DNA of 29,768 nucleotides, taken from the IMG/VR virus record IMGVR_UViG_3300049048_000041, positions 1-29,768 of that record, one strand, 5' to 3'. Position numbers and translations under genes: made by a program. The stretch's first letter is position 1; each line of letters opens with the position of its first letter. Source of the DNA: a virus. Below, one piece after another: positions 29,768-29,768 of this stretch. The notes below the pieces were generated by a model. That model was not told the origin of the DNA. It worked only from the letters and a program-made list of their open reading frames with translations, and made no database searches.

Positions 29768-29768
29768 C

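Noticed and set aside
1-29768. CRISPR array, insertion sequence or transposase
   Set aside because: No regularly spaced repeats, no transposase motifs and no terminal inverted repeats seen.

Overview
The window is phage DNA from a temperate, short-tailed (podovirus-type) virus of a GC-rich host. No bacterial housekeeping gene is visible. High GC, frequent GTG starts, a tRNA-Asn fragment of beta-proteobacterial type and a Gly-rich lipoprotein of a kind common in Burkholderiales suggest a host such as a Comamonadaceae/Burkholderiales bacterium. The host is inferred; podovirus morphology follows from the T7-like order of the tail and ejection genes.

Left arm (about 1-11.5 kb, + strand): a tightly packed replication/early operon. 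In order: a modular repeat protein cut by the window edge, a SNF2-type helicase, an AT-hook protein behind a strong sigma70-like promoter, a 35-aa membrane peptide, an HNH homing-type nuclease, a DUF2800 nuclease with a Cas4/AddB-like Fe-S cysteine pattern, a DUF2815 ssDNA-binding protein, an 85-aa protein, a family A DNA polymerase with proofreading domain, two small proteins (one zinc-binding), a primase-polymerase/SF3 helicase fusion, a 74-aa protein, an excisionase-like HTH protein and a radical SAM protein. Many genes are joined by ATGA or GTGA overlaps.

Centre (about 11.5-13.6 kb): a strong terminator, a 3' fragment of tRNA-Asn lacking its 5' half (the attachment core), a repeat-rich stretch, a tyrosine integrase and a lipoprotein that looks like a lysogenic-conversion (moron) gene. 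Phage genes lie on both sides of the tRNA fragment, so this looks like attP in a free, circular or permuted phage genome rather than the edge of one integrated prophage.

Right arm (about 13.5-29.8 kb, - strand, read right to left): scaffold (cut by the edge), a 78-aa protein, major capsid protein, a probable cement/decoration protein, T7 gp11- and gp12-like tail tube proteins, gp13- and gp14-like virion proteins, a virion lytic transglycosylase, a 1100-aa ejection protein, a tail fibre with its own predicted promoter, a small exported protein, holin, lambda-R-type endolysin, Rz/Rz1 spanins, an HslV-like Ntn hydrolase, a winged-helix metallophosphoesterase and a 47-aa membrane protein. Its last gene runs convergently into the lipoprotein gene. 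Terminase, portal and any lysogeny repressor are not in the window.

The least expected signals are a near-palindromic 15-bp motif (TTGAG-N5-CNCAA) at four gene boundaries in both arms, the radical SAM protein, the HslV-like protein beside the lysis cassette, the Fe-S-type DUF2800 nuclease, and hairpins bracketing the capsid genes. No stretch over 300 bases lacks a gene; the longest gap (11506-11741) holds the attachment region.
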